Shown here: one piece after another, positions 1-8,719 of the stretch
Numbering within the stretch: position 1 is the stretch's first letter
Layout of the letters: each line of letters opens with the position of its first letter
Assembly: GCA_965229545.1 (NCBI GenBank)
Contig: OZ245887.1
Location: 1,240,001 to 1,304,000 of the forward strand
Direction of reading: 5' to 3'
DNA: 64,000 nucleotides
Source of the DNA: Megaera sp965229545
GTDB lineage: Bacteria; Pseudomonadota; Alphaproteobacteria; Rickettsiales; Rickettsiaceae
Translations under genes and position numbers: made by a program
The notes under the pieces: model-generated
The model's database searches: none
The model's input: the letters and a program-made list of their open reading frames with translations, nothing else
What the model was told of the DNA's origin: nothing

Positions 1-1327
1 TACAAAACCAGCAGATGGTTTTTGAGGATAGTTTCCAGCTTCTTTCTCCAAATTTTCAAAATGATTTATTCCCAAAACACATCCTACGTTTAATGGAATT
101 ATAACAATCAATAACCCATAATGCCCAAAATATTTAGTTAAATATATGATCCCAAATGAAGTTATAATATACATCAGGGCACGGGATATAGCATATATGA
201 GGCTACTATAAGTAAAGCGTTAAAAACAGGGAAATGTTTAAAGAAAATGGAAACTGCAGGTACAGTATCTACTGCAAATAATACAATAAACGATTGTATT
301 ATAAATATATAAGCAGGGGAATGTGTATTTTCTAATAAATAAGGGCACATTAAAATTCCTATACTAAATATTACTAGTTTTGTTTTAAGAATTTTCAAGG
401 GATATATTTTATGGCTCAAAAGTGAAATTGTTATTAATCCTGCTAACTGTACTATCGAAATAATAAGGTTGTGGTGAATAACAGATTCTGCGTTATATCC
501 AAAAGAGCTTTTTAATATATTACCGCAATGTACATAGGCGAAATAAAAAAACATGCAGGCCACGCACAGTTTACTAGAAATAAATATAAAGTCGTTTTTT
601 TATTGGCTTTTTCATTAAGAATTGGATCATTTTCCAGTACTTTACTATTTATATATGTTTGATCAACTCTTTTTTGTAAACGTCTTTTGGCATCAGCAAA
701 TTCCGGTGTTTCTCGTAAAGCAGTTCTAGCAACTGCTCCAACCATAGCAATTGCTGCTCCTATCCAAAAAGCTATCCGCCAATTTAAACCAAAAGATGTA
801 AAAAGAGATGCTACCGCCAGGGCAGCTACCGTACCAACAACTGAAAAAATTGCAATAAAAGATACTATCGGATATTGTATAGGTGGGGTGGTTATTTCAG
901 TTAAATAAAGTTCTGCTCCGACTATTTCGCCAACAGATGACATGCCTTGTAGAATGCGACATATTGTTATTAGCCAGGAAGCTGCTATACCAATTTGGCT
1001 ATAAGTTGGCAGGTTAGCCATTAAAATACAGGAAAACGCCATAAGAGCTGTGGTTATGACAACTGTAGCTTTACGGCTGATATTATCCCCTAACCACCCA
1101 AATATTAAAGCTCCAAAAGGTCTAAATACAAAAGTAGAACAGAATGCAAATGCTGAAAGAATAGATGCTGTTTCAGGATCAGTTTTAGGGAAAAACAACT
1201 CATTAAGTAATACCGCCATGTGAACGTAGAGCATTAAGTCAAAATATTCAAGGAATGTGCCTATAGATAGTAATCCTACTGCTTCTTTCTGTTCTCTTGT
1301 AAGGCTTCGCTGTTCTACTGTTTTCAT
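1..1327 (-). pseudogene. ProP-like MFS proline/betaine transporter, frameshifted and cut by the window edge
   Basis: This is a major facilitator superfamily osmolyte/proton symporter of the inner membrane, close to the ProP group that is amplified in Rickettsia. The N-terminal 271 codons (512-1327) read through about six membrane segments and include GALIFGWLGDNISRK, the MFS loop 2-3 signature. The frame then breaks near 515-565, resumes as a second ORF (174-563), and breaks again near 175-190. The rest continues in a third frame to base 1, ending in residues such as NHFENLEKEAG, so the C-terminus lies outside the window. Two frameshifts mean it is very likely dead. The family is clear; the exact substrate is not. 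Confidence 0.85.
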
Positions 1328-1779
1328 TGTGAGGTTTATGGTTATTTAATCAACATTCTCCAATTAAAACAGTTATTTAGTCTAATTTTCAACTATTTAT
1401 TGCATTAATTATAATAAATTATTGAAAGATTATCTGTTATTTTGAATGATATTGTTTAACACAAGGCGATAATTTCCTGCAAATCTGATTTAACAAATCC
1501 TAGATAATTGAGTATACAGCTCCAACTGCGCTTTGTAGTAAATGAATTTATGGGCTATTTCTTGGATTACTAAAAGCTCCTAATGTACAAAGCATATTAT
1601 AGCTTACATAGTAAATTAATGCTTTACTCCAAACTGATAGACAATAAATGAGCAAAGATAAGTTTTAGTAGCTTCATCTTTTTAAAAATTCAAATGTACG
1701 CTTACCGCCGCTTTGCAAGCGCACTTATTATATCTTTAAAATTGCCTTTAATAGGAAATAAAGGATACTTGATGGCACT
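1328..1779. other. Intergenic AT-rich stretch between the transporter and IS110
   Basis: No convincing reading frame, tRNA or terminator was seen here. The region separates the start of the leftward transporter pseudogene from the structured leader of the IS110 element. The outer end of that element probably lies in its right half but cannot be fixed, because IS110 elements lack clear terminal inverted repeats. Confidence 0.4.
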
Positions 1780-1784
1780 CAGGT

Positions 1785-1925
1785 AAGAAGGTTAGTATGC
1801 TGTAAGCGCGCCTTAGGACTATGATCCTGTACTCAAGATTTAGCACTTAACCTTCATTGTACTCATTTAAAATCACATGGTGTCTAAAGCCTTGGAACGT
1901 AATCAATGAGCTTGTATGTATAAGG
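1785..1925 (+). ncRNA. Candidate IS110 bridge RNA in the transposase leader
   Basis: Two consecutive stem-loops can be drawn. In the first, bases 1788-1801 pair imperfectly with 1842-1854, and a small hairpin (AGGA/TCCT, 1815-1828) sits inside the loop. In the second, CTCATT (1862-1867) pairs with AATGAG (1905-1910) around a loop of about 37 bases. Two internal-loop stem-loops just 5' of an IS110 transposase match the known layout of target- and donor-binding loops. No transcript or covariation evidence is available. Confidence 0.4.
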
Positions 1926-1963
1926 TTGATTTTTGAGTATTTTTAAATAATTAGGAGTGATTT

Positions 1964-2938
1964 ATGGATAATATTATAATAGGTATAGATATTTCTAAGT
2001 TGACATTTGATGTGGCTTTGCTGAAAAATGAGCAACTAAAGACTAAAAAATTTACTAATAACACTAATGGTTTTAGTGAGTTAAAAAAGTGGTTGGGAGA
2101 TAAAAAGGTCTCTAATGCACATGCTTGTATGGAAGCAACGGGCTGTTATGGAGCTCAACTAGCTGAATATCTTTATAGTAATAATTTAAAGGTTAGCGTA
2201 GTAAACCCTGCTAGAATCAAAGGGTTTGCGCAAAGTAAACTTTGTAGAGTTAAAACTGATAAGGCCGATTGTAAATTGATTGCCCAATTTTGTAGTATAA
2301 TGAGTCCTACCCTCTGGAAGCCAACAGCACAACACATAAAGCAATTAAAAGAATGGGTAAATCGCTTAGACACTTTAATTGCTAACAGATTACAGGAAAG
2401 TAATAGAATAGAGGGCTCCAATCCTGAAGTTGTTGCAGATATTCAATCTCATATTGAGTTTATAGATAAGCGTATTAAGATAGTACAGGATTTAATTACT
2501 AATCATTTTAAGGATTATGCAGATTTAAAAGAGAATTACGAACTCCTTGCTTCTATTCCTGGATTAGGAGAAAAGACAATAGCTGTAATATTAGCTTCTC
2601 TGGGTAATATCGAAGAATTTGATTCAGCTAAACAAGTGGCTGCATTTATCGGTTTAAATCCGACGCACCGTCAATCTGGATCTTCTTTGAATATACCAAG
2701 TAAAATATCAAAAACAGGTGATGCTAAATTAAGGAAATCTTTTTACATGCCGGCTCTTGTTTCTATGCGTTATAATCCCATTATTCAAGAATTCTCTCAA
2801 CGCTTATCCAAAGCGGGTAAACCAAAAATGGTTATTCTTATAGCGGCAATGCGTAAATTGATTCATATAATTTATGGAGTGCTTAAAAATAAAAAACCTT
2901 TTGATCAAAATATTATGAAAAAAGCTGTTGACGCCTAA
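1964..2938 (+). CDS. IS110-family DEDD transposase/recombinase
   Basis: The 324-residue protein has the full family layout. An N-terminal RuvC-like DEDD domain carries Asp9 (IGID), Glu57 (CMEATG), Asp99 and Asp102 (TDKAD). A coiled middle region runs to about residue 190. The C-terminal Transposase_20 domain starts with SIPGLGEKT near 198 and has the RQSGSS serine motif near 236-241, where the nucleophilic serine of the family lies. It would catalyse RNA-guided cut-and-paste movement. AGGAG lies just before the ATG. Length and motifs look normal, so this copy could be active. Confidence 0.93.
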   Translation: MDNIIIGIDISKLTFDVALLKNEQLKTKKFTNNTNGFSELKKWLGDKKVSNAHACMEATGCYGAQLAEYLYSNNLKVSVVNPARIKGFAQSKLCRVKTDKADCKLIAQFCSIMSPTLWKPTAQHIKQLKEWVNRLDTLIANRLQESNRIEGSNPEVVADIQSHIEFIDKRIKIVQDLITNHFKDYADLKENYELLASIPGLGEKTIAVILASLGNIEEFDSAKQVAAFIGLNPTHRQSGSSLNIPSKISKTGDAKLRKSFYMPALVSMRYNPIIQEFSQRLSKAGKPKMVILIAAMRKLIHIIYGVLKNKKPFDQNIMKKAVDA

Positions 2939-3054
2939 GATGGTATCTTGAGTTTTTAAAAAGCTTACGCTTTATGCCTCCTAAGGAAAGCTTTGGCTTT
3001 TATCTGTAGTCGATACTACGGGTTTTATTAACTTATAATTTAGGAGTATACAAC

Positions 3055-3540
3055 ATGACTAGATATTTTAATAGCGGCCTTTACGAAGATGCATTTTATA
3101 CAAAACATCAACTGTCCTTGCATAATAACTGGAATGTTTATGAAAATATAGAATATGACCGCCACTTACTGGCAGAATATCATAAAGATAAACTTTATTT
3201 TTCCTATAGTGATAACAACGATAAGGGGGAGCATGAAATAGACGAACTGTTCTGGAATGCCTTAAGCTATTGTAGTATATACTTTGAGCCCCTTGTTTTT
3301 GATGAGGAAATAGCTTTAAAGTGTGGCCTTACTTCATTCATCTATAAGGATAAAAATCTCATTGCTCTATCAGGATGCGGCATAGATTTCTCTCCTAGAC
3401 TTGATGCTTATCAAGCTTTGACTCATAAAACAATCGACCGAAATAGCAGATTCTTTTTTACTGCTAATCGACCAGATAAATACTTTGAATATGCAGTAGG
3501 CAAAGAATTAGCCGATGAAGTGTTAAAAGCTATTGCTTAA
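3055..3540 (+). CDS. Hypothetical protein with LSGCGIDF motif, paralogue of the gene at 9831
   Basis: I cannot assign a function to this 161-residue protein. It starts at an ATG preceded by TAGGAG. Its second half shares a pattern with the 176-residue protein at 9831-10361: an acidic (D/N)EE(I/V)A segment, then GCG(I/M)D, then (L/D)(D/E)AYQ, and near the end KYFEY followed by GKE. GCG-D motifs of this sort occur in small phage and plasmid proteins of unknown role. No signal peptide or membrane segment is evident, so it is probably cytoplasmic. It lies directly downstream of IS110 and ends just before a GC-rich hairpin. Confidence 0.65.
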   Translation: MTRYFNSGLYEDAFYTKHQLSLHNNWNVYENIEYDRHLLAEYHKDKLYFSYSDNNDKGEHEIDELFWNALSYCSIYFEPLVFDEEIALKCGLTSFIYKDKNLIALSGCGIDFSPRLDAYQALTHKTIDRNSRFFFTANRPDKYFEYAVGKELADEVLKAIA

Positions 3541-3548
3541 AGTCCGTT

Positions 3549-3579
3549 AGGGCGTGTAAGTTAAAAACCTATACGCCCT
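3549..3579 (+). terminator. Hairpin after the 3055 gene
   Basis: AGGGCGTGTAAG pairs with CTATACGCCCT across an 8-base loop, starting about 10 bases after the stop codon. There is no U-tract, so termination strength is doubtful. Confidence 0.4.
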
Positions 3580-3690
3580 ATATATGCCACCATTTTATTT
3601 ACCGGGTATTTCAGCCAAAAGCTAAAAAGCCAGAAACAAGGGTTTTTAATATTCATGGCTTAGGGTTAGCAGTTGAGCGTTGGTATAAGG

Positions 3691-4408
3691 TTAATCGTCA
3701 CTTCTTCTGATACCAAAAAAATGCAGAAGCATAATAAAGAGATTGATAAAGTCCAGATATAAGGTAAGTGTGCCGTATACCGCAATATTACCTGCTCTTG
3801 CGGTATTACCGTTCATGGCATAGTAAATGGACTTGAGCTTTTGAGTATCCCAAGCGGTAAGCACGGTAAATATTCCCACCCCGATAAAAGAAACGGCAAA
3901 ATCCAGAGCAGCAGAGCGAAGGAATAAATTGATCAGGCAAGCAATAACCAGACCTATCAAGCCCATGTAAGCAAATGATCCTGCAGCAGTTAAATCCTTT
4001 TTGGTAGTATGACCGTATATGCTCATTGCGCCGAAAGTAGAAGCAGTAATAAAAAATGTTTTAACTATACTTGCGCTAGTATAAACAAGAAATATAGAGC
4101 CAAGAGATAAGCCGTTAAGGGCGGCAAATATACCAAGATGAAGCATAGCCTGTGCTCTGTCCATGTCTATTAACTTACGACTGAAGAAAAAGATATAAAT
4201 TAGCGGAGCAAACATCACCACGTAAGCAAGAGGGGTAGAAAACAGCATCATCGCTATTTGACTGCTACTACCGACTTATGTAGGCTACTAGGGCAGATAT
4301 GCCAAGTGCCATGGATATATTCTGATAAATGGAGAGCATATAGACCCGCAAGCCCTGGTCATAATAAGTGTTTGCTTCTCTTGTAAAGCTGTAATTGTTG
4401 TATTTCAT
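3691..4408 (-). pseudogene. Bax inhibitor-1 (YccA/BI-1) family membrane protein, frameshifted
   Basis: The main reading frame (3691-4251) encodes most of a seven-helix BI-1/UPF0005 protein, including the conserved end GTLTLYLDFINLF. The true N-terminus is upstream in another frame: an ATG at 4408 begins MKYNNYSFTREANTYYDQG and reads 45 codons to a TAG. The two frames join if one base is removed near 4275, giving an SSSQIAMMLFSTPL junction. Family members are inner-membrane proteins linked to ion leak and FtsH regulation. A single frameshift separates it from an intact gene, so recent decay or a sequencing error are both possible. Confidence 0.8.
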
Positions 4409-4533
4409 AGTATTTTATTTCTGCTTTGTTACTTAATATATTAATCAACATATGTTATAGCATAAATCCCTCTGATTTACAAATCCTTGCTTATAATTAA
4501 ACCGGAAAAAACAGGTTATTCAGCCTGAGTCCT

Positions 4534-4650
4534 CTAGTTAGTTATGATTAACTGCAAGTTATATTTTGCGGAATAATCAGCATCCTGGGATATGTTCAAA
4601 ATAAGTTCTGCAAAATTATTGTATGTCTTGTCGTAATCTAAATTTACCAT
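4534..4650 (-). CDS. Possible 38-residue small protein
   Basis: An ATG at 4650 opens a short frame (MVNLDYDKTYNNFAEL) ending in TAG. Its composition is soluble and protein-like, and it lies on the same strand as, and just downstream of, the membrane protein ending at 4689. No family is recognised. It may be a fragment or a chance frame. Confidence 0.25.
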   Translation of the reverse strand: MVNLDYDKTYNNFAELILNISQDADYSAKYNLQLIITN

Positions 4651-4688
4651 AAGAACTCTCAAAATTAGGTGATAATAAGTTTTAGCTT

Positions 4689-5042
4689 CTAAAAAAACTT
4701 TTTATAAATGTTTTTAAACTCCTCAACAGTGATGAACAATGAATCAACTAAAGGTAGTTTCTGAACTCCACATTCTACATATAACTCATGAAATTCGGAC
4801 TTTTGTTGTTCTGTATAGAGGGGTTCACCATTATCGTTAAATTTAATGTTCTTTAAGCTACTATCCGGTTTTAGGAGCTTATCGAGGTTGTGGTAATTTC
4901 CATGTCCTATTTCTTTACAAATAGTTGCTGGTGATGGAGTATCCTTAAAGTCAAGGCCGAAGCCAAGAACCAAGAGGCTAATTACTGCTAAAGCTACAAA
5001 CCAGACAAGTATTCCTGTTATATGTTTTTTTAATACGTTCAT
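4689..5042 (-). CDS. Small single-pass membrane or exported protein of unknown function
   Basis: The 117-residue protein starts with MNVLKKHITG followed by a hydrophobic stretch at about residues 11-30. That is either an uncleaved anchor or a signal peptide; the remaining hydrophilic part would face the periplasm. It contains two cysteines (TICKEIG and VECGVQ) that could form a disulfide. It is the downstream member of a leftward cluster with the frameshifted gene at 5049-5748, the 82-residue gene and the ParB-like gene, all closely spaced. No known family is recognised. Confidence 0.6.
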   Translation of the reverse strand: MNVLKKHITGILVWFVALAVISLLVLGFGLDFKDTPSPATICKEIGHGNYHNLDKLLKPDSSLKNIKFNDNGEPLYTEQQKSEFHELYVECGVQKLPLVDSLFITVEEFKNIYKKFF

Positions 5043-5048
5043 GGGTTT

Positions 5049-5748
5049 TTAGAGATCAATATTTAGAGTGTCGATAATCACCTCCGGGCTTAAACCGGTA
5101 TAATCCTTAGTATCGTTTTGAATAATTCGGCCTCGGATTTTGGTAAGAGCCGGTAAAACCAGAGCAGTTTCTGATTCTTCAATTTTTTTAATTAAGCGAT
5201 TAATTGAATCTTTCGATTTTTCATCTGTTTTTGTTTTTAGATCATCTTTTAATGATGGTAGTTTCTTTTTGAATGCAACCGATACCGGTACTGTTTTTGC
5301 TTTGATATTTATTATACGACCATCTATTTCGTGATTTTTAATAATACCGTTATCTTCACAGGTAATTCCTTTAAAGCTGATTTCAATAGTATCAGGGTTA
5401 ACAACACTCGAGTGAGCGAATCCTGGGGATTATACATAGGTTTTGGGATCCGGCAAGTTCGATACCAACATCTGCTCGCAAACTACGACCACTTGTTAAA
5501 ACTGCTAACTCATTCATTAATTTTCCGGAAAAAGATTTGCCATTAATAAAATTCTCTATCGAAAAATCAGTTTTAGCAAAATCAGGCTTTTGCGGTGAAT
5601 TCAAGGCTTTGCGCGAAGATGAAAAGATAATATGCTGAGTAAAAAGCAGAACACCTATGCCTGAAACCAGAGAAAGGGTAGTTATTTTGGTTGCAACACC
5701 TTCCATCCCAATAAAGGAGAAAGCATTTTTAATTTTATTTATATTCAT
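5049..5748 (-). pseudogene. Membrane-anchored unknown protein split by a frameshift
   Basis: The first 116 codons (5398-5748) begin with a hydrophobic segment near residues 20-38 (TLSLVSGIGVLLFTQHIIF) followed by a polar region. The frame stops at 5398, but a second open frame continues the same strand from about 5430 to a TAA at 5049-5051. It adds roughly 115 residues, starting VNPDTIEISFKGITCED and ending LSPEVIIDTLNIDL. The continuity suggests one protein of about 230 residues broken by a frameshift near 5400-5440. Its role is unknown. It ends 7 bases before the start of the next gene in the leftward cluster. Confidence 0.55.
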
Positions 5749-5778
5749 GATATTTTTTCTTATTTAAAGTCCATGAAT

Positions 5779-6027
5779 TTATAAACTCTTAAGCAATTGC
5801 TCAAATTTGTTTACTTCATTAGACACTGCTGCTTTTTGCATTTCAATAGCAATTTTAGTTATGATATTACGATTTTCAGGTAAATAATGCTTCTCGGCTA
5901 GTTTTAGTAAATCTTCCGCTTCTTTCAGAAAACACCTTGATTTTGAAATGTCGATAAATTGATAAAACAGAGGAGCGAGTGGGTTTTCTGAAAAATCATC
6001 GTAACTATTGTTATGTTTTATGTTCAT
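5779..6027 (-). CDS. Small hypothetical protein (82 aa) downstream of parB-like gene
   Basis: This is a short, helical, soluble protein (MNIKHNNSYDDF...QLLKSL) with one cysteine and no membrane segment. It lies 31 bases downstream of the ParB-like gene on the same strand and is probably co-transcribed with it. No family is recognised. The position after a ParB-like gene could suggest a helper in partition or regulation, but nothing in the sequence proves that. Confidence 0.55.
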   Translation of the reverse strand: MNIKHNNSYDDFSENPLAPLFYQFIDISKSRCFLKEAEDLLKLAEKHYLPENRNIITKIAIEMQKAAVSNEVNKFEQLLKSL

Positions 6028-6058
6028 AAACGACTTCTTAGTATAAAAATATCTTTGG

Positions 6059-6838
6059 TTATTTATCTTTAAAAAATTCTACCAGTAAATTACTGATTTT
6101 TTCCTTATCAATATTCAAGTTGCCTGAAAATACGATACCGTCTTTTTTCCATGAGCCAATTACTTTTCCAGAGGGTAGGGTAATTAGTTCCTGCTTAACA
6201 GTTTCTTTGGTATTGATGATTTTATTGACCAGTTTTTCAATATGTACACTACCTGCACCTTTTTTGATATCTTCAGCAATCTCGATGATTGCTTTTTTAT
6301 GAGCGGGAGATTTTTTGGAAAGAGCCAGGATGGTTTCAGCGGCTCTTGCCGATACCCGTCCCATGTTACTGACTGCGTCCCAGATATCCTGATCTATTTT
6401 TGCAAAGGCAAGGTAGTTCTGCATTTTTTTCCTTGAGCAGCCAACTATTTCAGCTAACTTTTCCTGGGTAAGTTTTCCGTCCCGGTGCAGTTTTGCGTAG
6501 GATAGGCCTTTTGAATATTCACTTAAGGCCAGTTTTTCATTTTCCTTGATCTGGATGGTTGCAGCTTCTGCATCGGAAGTTTCAACAACTATTGCATCAA
6601 TAGGAAGGTTAGCGGTTAAACAGGCCTGAAGGCGACGACTACCTGCTATGACTTCATATTTGAATTTGCTATCGTCTTTAATAGGCCTAACGTAAATAGG
6701 GTTAATCTGACCGTTGCGTTTAATATCTTCGGCCAAAAGGTTAATGTCACCGAATTCAAAAGAATTGCGATCGGTATATTTCCATCTGGTACAAAGGCTT
6801 GGGTCGATTTTAATGATTTTCATAACACGTAAACTCAT
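6059..6838 (-). CDS. ParB/Spo0J-like DNA-binding protein
   Basis: The 259-residue protein has the ParB N-terminal nuclease-like fold: PIYVRPI near residue 47 and the arginine-rich box EVIAGSRRLQA near 62-72, which is the CTP-binding box II of true ParBs. A helix-turn-helix follows (KLTQEKLAEIVGCSRKKMQNYLA, about 118-140, split here as KLTQEKLAEIVG and CSRKKMQNYL). An internal ATG at 6823 is an alternative start. No parA gene is in the window, so it may act as a regulator, or partition with a chromosomal or other ParA. It heads the leftward cluster and faces a palindrome at 6938. Confidence 0.8.
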   Translation of the reverse strand: MSLRVMKIIKIDPSLCTRWKYTDRNSFEFGDINLLAEDIKRNGQINPIYVRPIKDDSKFKYEVIAGSRRLQACLTANLPIDAIVVETSDAEAATIQIKENEKLALSEYSKGLSYAKLHRDGKLTQEKLAEIVGCSRKKMQNYLAFAKIDQDIWDAVSNMGRVSARAAETILALSKKSPAHKKAIIEIAEDIKKGAGSVHIEKLVNKIINTKETVKQELITLPSGKVIGSWKKDGIVFSGNLNIDKEKISNLLVEFFKDK

Positions 6839-6937
6839 ATCTTATCTATACCCTAATAGTATACATGAAATAACCAGACAAAACAAGAAAAATATCAAAA
6901 TATAATATTAAATATCATTACTTATTGTTATCATATT

Positions 6938-6956
6938 ATAATAGTAATACTATTAT
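6938..6956. promoter_or_regulatory. Palindrome upstream of parB-like gene: operator or partition-site candidate
   Basis: ATAATAGT-AAT-ACTATTAT is a perfect inverted repeat with 8-base arms. It sits about 100 bases upstream of the leftward ParB-like gene and just before non-coding copy 1. A related perfect palindrome occurs at the same place in copy 2 (8706-8719). Confidence 0.45.
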
Positions 6957-6959
6957 CAT

Positions 6960-7260
6960 AAATAGTTAAAAAAAAGTTAAAAGATTTGATTTGACGGCTA
7001 GAGGTATGGAAAGAGTAAAAAGACGCTGTAAAACAGAGTCGGGCTTGATTGGAGCGGTAAGATCTAATGGAAGTAAGGGGGAGACGTAAGAGCTTAGAGC
7101 GCGCTGTAACAAGGCGACAAACAGTGTCTTATCTTCTTACTATTTCCGTGATGAAAACCGTGTAACCCATCAAATCAACCCGAAAAGGTTTAAAGTAGGT
7201 AAGGGAAGTTAAAACAGGCAGTAGCTCAAGGGTAAGGTGTGAGACAAAGGTTAAGAAAAA
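6960..7260 (+). ncRNA. Duplicated non-coding block, copy 1 (candidate structured RNA)
   Basis: About 300 bases without a sensible reading frame are shared, with substitutions, with 8720-9015. Conserved pieces include CTTGATTGGAG, TAATGGAAGTAAGGGGG, ATCAACCCG/CAAATCAACCC and TAGCTCAAGGGTAAG. The block ends in a hairpin terminator and begins after a palindrome. Conservation without coding, plus a terminator on the + strand, suggests an RNA gene. I could not identify it with any known RNA, and a DNA-level role such as an origin or recombination site is equally possible. Confidence 0.4.
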
Positions 7261-7284
7261 AAGCTCCAGATGGAGCATTTTTTC
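7256..7284 (+). terminator. Hairpin terminator, copy 1
   Basis: An A-rich run, then AGCTCC-AGAT-GGAGC, then ATTTTTT gives a stem closed by a tetraloop with a T-tract. The same hairpin recurs at 9017-9042. A-tract and T-tract flank it, so it could also work on the - strand. Confidence 0.7.
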
Positions 7285-7429
7285 CGTTTAAGGAGCTATT
7301 TACCCTTAGGGATAGTTAAAAGTAATTGACACTAAAAAGGAGGGGTATTGTTTAGCTGTGTGTTTTTATGACAACTATTCTTGAGTGGTAAGAAAATAAT
7401 AAGAAAAAATATAAATATTCTTTTTATTG

Positions 7430-7458
7430 TTGATATTTTAGAATATTCTATATATAAT
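7430..7458 (+). promoter_or_regulatory. Sigma-70-type promoter, copy 1
   Basis: TTGATA (7430-7435) and TATAAT (7453-7458) are separated by exactly 17 bases. AGGAGA lies ahead of the ATG at 7494. The arrangement is repeated at 9188-9216. Confidence 0.75.
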
Positions 7459-7493
7459 ATAAGTATAAGTAAATAAATAAAGGAGACAAAAAA

Positions 7494-7657
7494 ATGAACA
7501 CACAATACAGCAGGAAATAATGAACCCGATTAATCAAATCAGCATCGCTACTACCGATAAGACTAACAGGGAATATCAAATTACGTTGTTGAGGCAATAT
7601 TTAACGAGGGGTGTCAAAGAAATTAAAAAGCTTATTGATAATAATTCAGCAGAATAA
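7494..7657 (+). pseudogene. Remnant of the LRR gene, copy 1
   Basis: The start (MNTQ), leader, promoter and first about 50 codons match the start of the LRR gene at 9253 at the nucleotide level. However, small deletions change the frame after seven codons (MNTQYSRK then stop). Remaining bases, such as AATCAAATCAGCATCGCTAC, are identical to the intact copy, and the leucine-rich repeats themselves are missing. The segment therefore keeps a strong promoter that now drives no LRR protein and could instead serve the gene at 7674. Confidence 0.75.
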
Positions 7658-7673
7658 GGGGGGGTAAAAGATT

Positions 7674-8147
7674 ATGAGTACAAGAGCAACTTATCAAATA
7701 AGCTATGCAGATAATTATAGGAATACATCCATTTATATTTACTGCCATCATGATAACTACCATACCGGGGCAGCTACCAGATTCAAGGATACGTTAGAGT
7801 TAAGGAAACGGCTTAAAAAGAAATATTTAAACAATGATTTCCTGGAATGTTTTATTGCCGCTAATACTAAGAATACTTTTTTAGAGATAACGACTAATCA
7901 TGACGACCATTTCGACACGGATTATTCGTACGATATAGTAATTATGGATGGCATATATTTAAAGGCTTATAACCATTACTTTGTTAACGGTCAGAAATTT
8001 CACACTGAGAAATCTTTATACTACGATGGATTACTTATAGACTTCATGAAGATGGAGCTATCGGAAGAAAATATAAAAAAAGAAGAAGAACAAGAGGAGC
8101 GTATAAGGCAATTAGAGATAATGACCAGTTGGTATATACAAAAGTAA
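7674..8147 (+). CDS. MSTRATY-type small protein, phage/plasmid-like unknown
   Basis: The 157-residue protein begins MSTRATYQISY and soon shows IYIYCHHDNYHTGAATRF. This resembles the M-TRATY...H-DGYP-GAA pattern of small uncharacterised proteins widespread in phages and mobile elements. The C-terminal 30 residues are charged and likely helical. No enzyme motif is recognised. A GGGGGG-rich leader provides the ribosome site just before the ATG. It lies downstream of the copy 1 promoter and 50 bases before the next unknown gene, probably as part of one transcript. Confidence 0.6.
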   Translation: MSTRATYQISYADNYRNTSIYIYCHHDNYHTGAATRFKDTLELRKRLKKKYLNNDFLECFIAANTKNTFLEITTNHDDHFDTDYSYDIVIMDGIYLKAYNHYFVNGQKFHTEKSLYYDGLLIDFMKMELSEENIKKEEEQEERIRQLEIMTSWYIQK

Positions 8148-8197
8148 ATAAAAAGTAACTAAAAAATATGTAATTATAAACAAAATGGAGGAATAAA

Positions 8198-8608
8198 ATG
8201 AGCAAAAAAGAAAAATGGGAAACTGAACCTGATTATCTACACTGCATAGATGAAGAAACGGGATACTTTTATTACATTTATAGAGATCCTGAATGCAAGC
8301 ATTTATGCGGTTATGTGGAAATACCCAATACACACAAAGTATATTGGCTTTCTTATATGGATGAGTTGTTCTACGACATAGACGTTCACGGAGGCGTAGC
8401 TTATACCGGAACGTTGGAAAATCCTTACGCAAAGGATATCAGGCATAACTATGTAGTTGGTTTTGATTGTAATTATGCCGGCGATTATGCCCCGGCCAGA
8501 AAATATCCTGATTTTTACAAGGTATCGAAAAAAGATTATAAGGATATGGATTTTGTAATATCAGAATGTAAAAAACTAGCTAAACAGTTAAAGGATATGG
8601 AGGATTAA
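8198..8608 (+). CDS. Small phage-like unknown protein with VHGG and VGFDC motifs
   Basis: The 136-residue protein contains a VHGGVAYTG segment and later VVGFDCNYAGDYAP. This ordered pair is found in uncharacterised phage and plasmid proteins (VHGGLTY...GFDC-H-GD). Conserved His, Asp and Cys residues hint at a metal or catalytic site, but no reaction is known. A GGAGG site precedes the ATG by 7 bases. It follows the 7674 gene on the same strand and ends just before the second copy of the duplicated module. Confidence 0.6.
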   Translation: MSKKEKWETEPDYLHCIDEETGYFYYIYRDPECKHLCGYVEIPNTHKVYWLSYMDELFYDIDVHGGVAYTGTLENPYAKDIRHNYVVGFDCNYAGDYAPARKYPDFYKVSKKDYKDMDFVISECKKLAKQLKDMED

Positions 8609-8705
8609 AGATAAAGCTATTAGTATAACCCCTTATATATTAAATAACCGGATAAAAAATATCCAAATATAATTTTGAAAATAGCTATTTATTATTATAT
8701 TATAT

Positions 8706-8719
8706 TAATAGTACTATTA
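8706..8719. promoter_or_regulatory. Palindrome, copy 2
   Basis: TAATAGTACTATTA is a perfect 14-base palindrome in the position equivalent to 6938-6956. The core AATAGT/ACTATT is shared between the two sites, which supports one protein reading both. Confidence 0.45.

Larger units (their letters stand above)
1780..2990 (+). mobile_element. IS110-family insertion sequence (ends approximate)
   Basis: The element contains an intact DEDD transposase and about 180 bases of structured non-coding sequence upstream of it. This is the organisation of the IS110 group, whose 5' non-coding end encodes the bridge RNA. Family members have no long inverted repeats and make little or no target duplication, so both boundaries are estimates. 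Only one copy is present in the window. Confidence 0.65.

Noticed and set aside
687..908. Open frame on the + strand inside the transporter gene.
   Set aside because: It is the antisense shadow of the MFS coding frame on the - strand.
1..7000. A duplicate of the tRNA-Arg 3' end marking the left end of the element.
   Set aside because: I looked for GCACCCGAG and GAGTCGAACCCC-like sequence and did not find it by eye, so the left boundary stays undefined.
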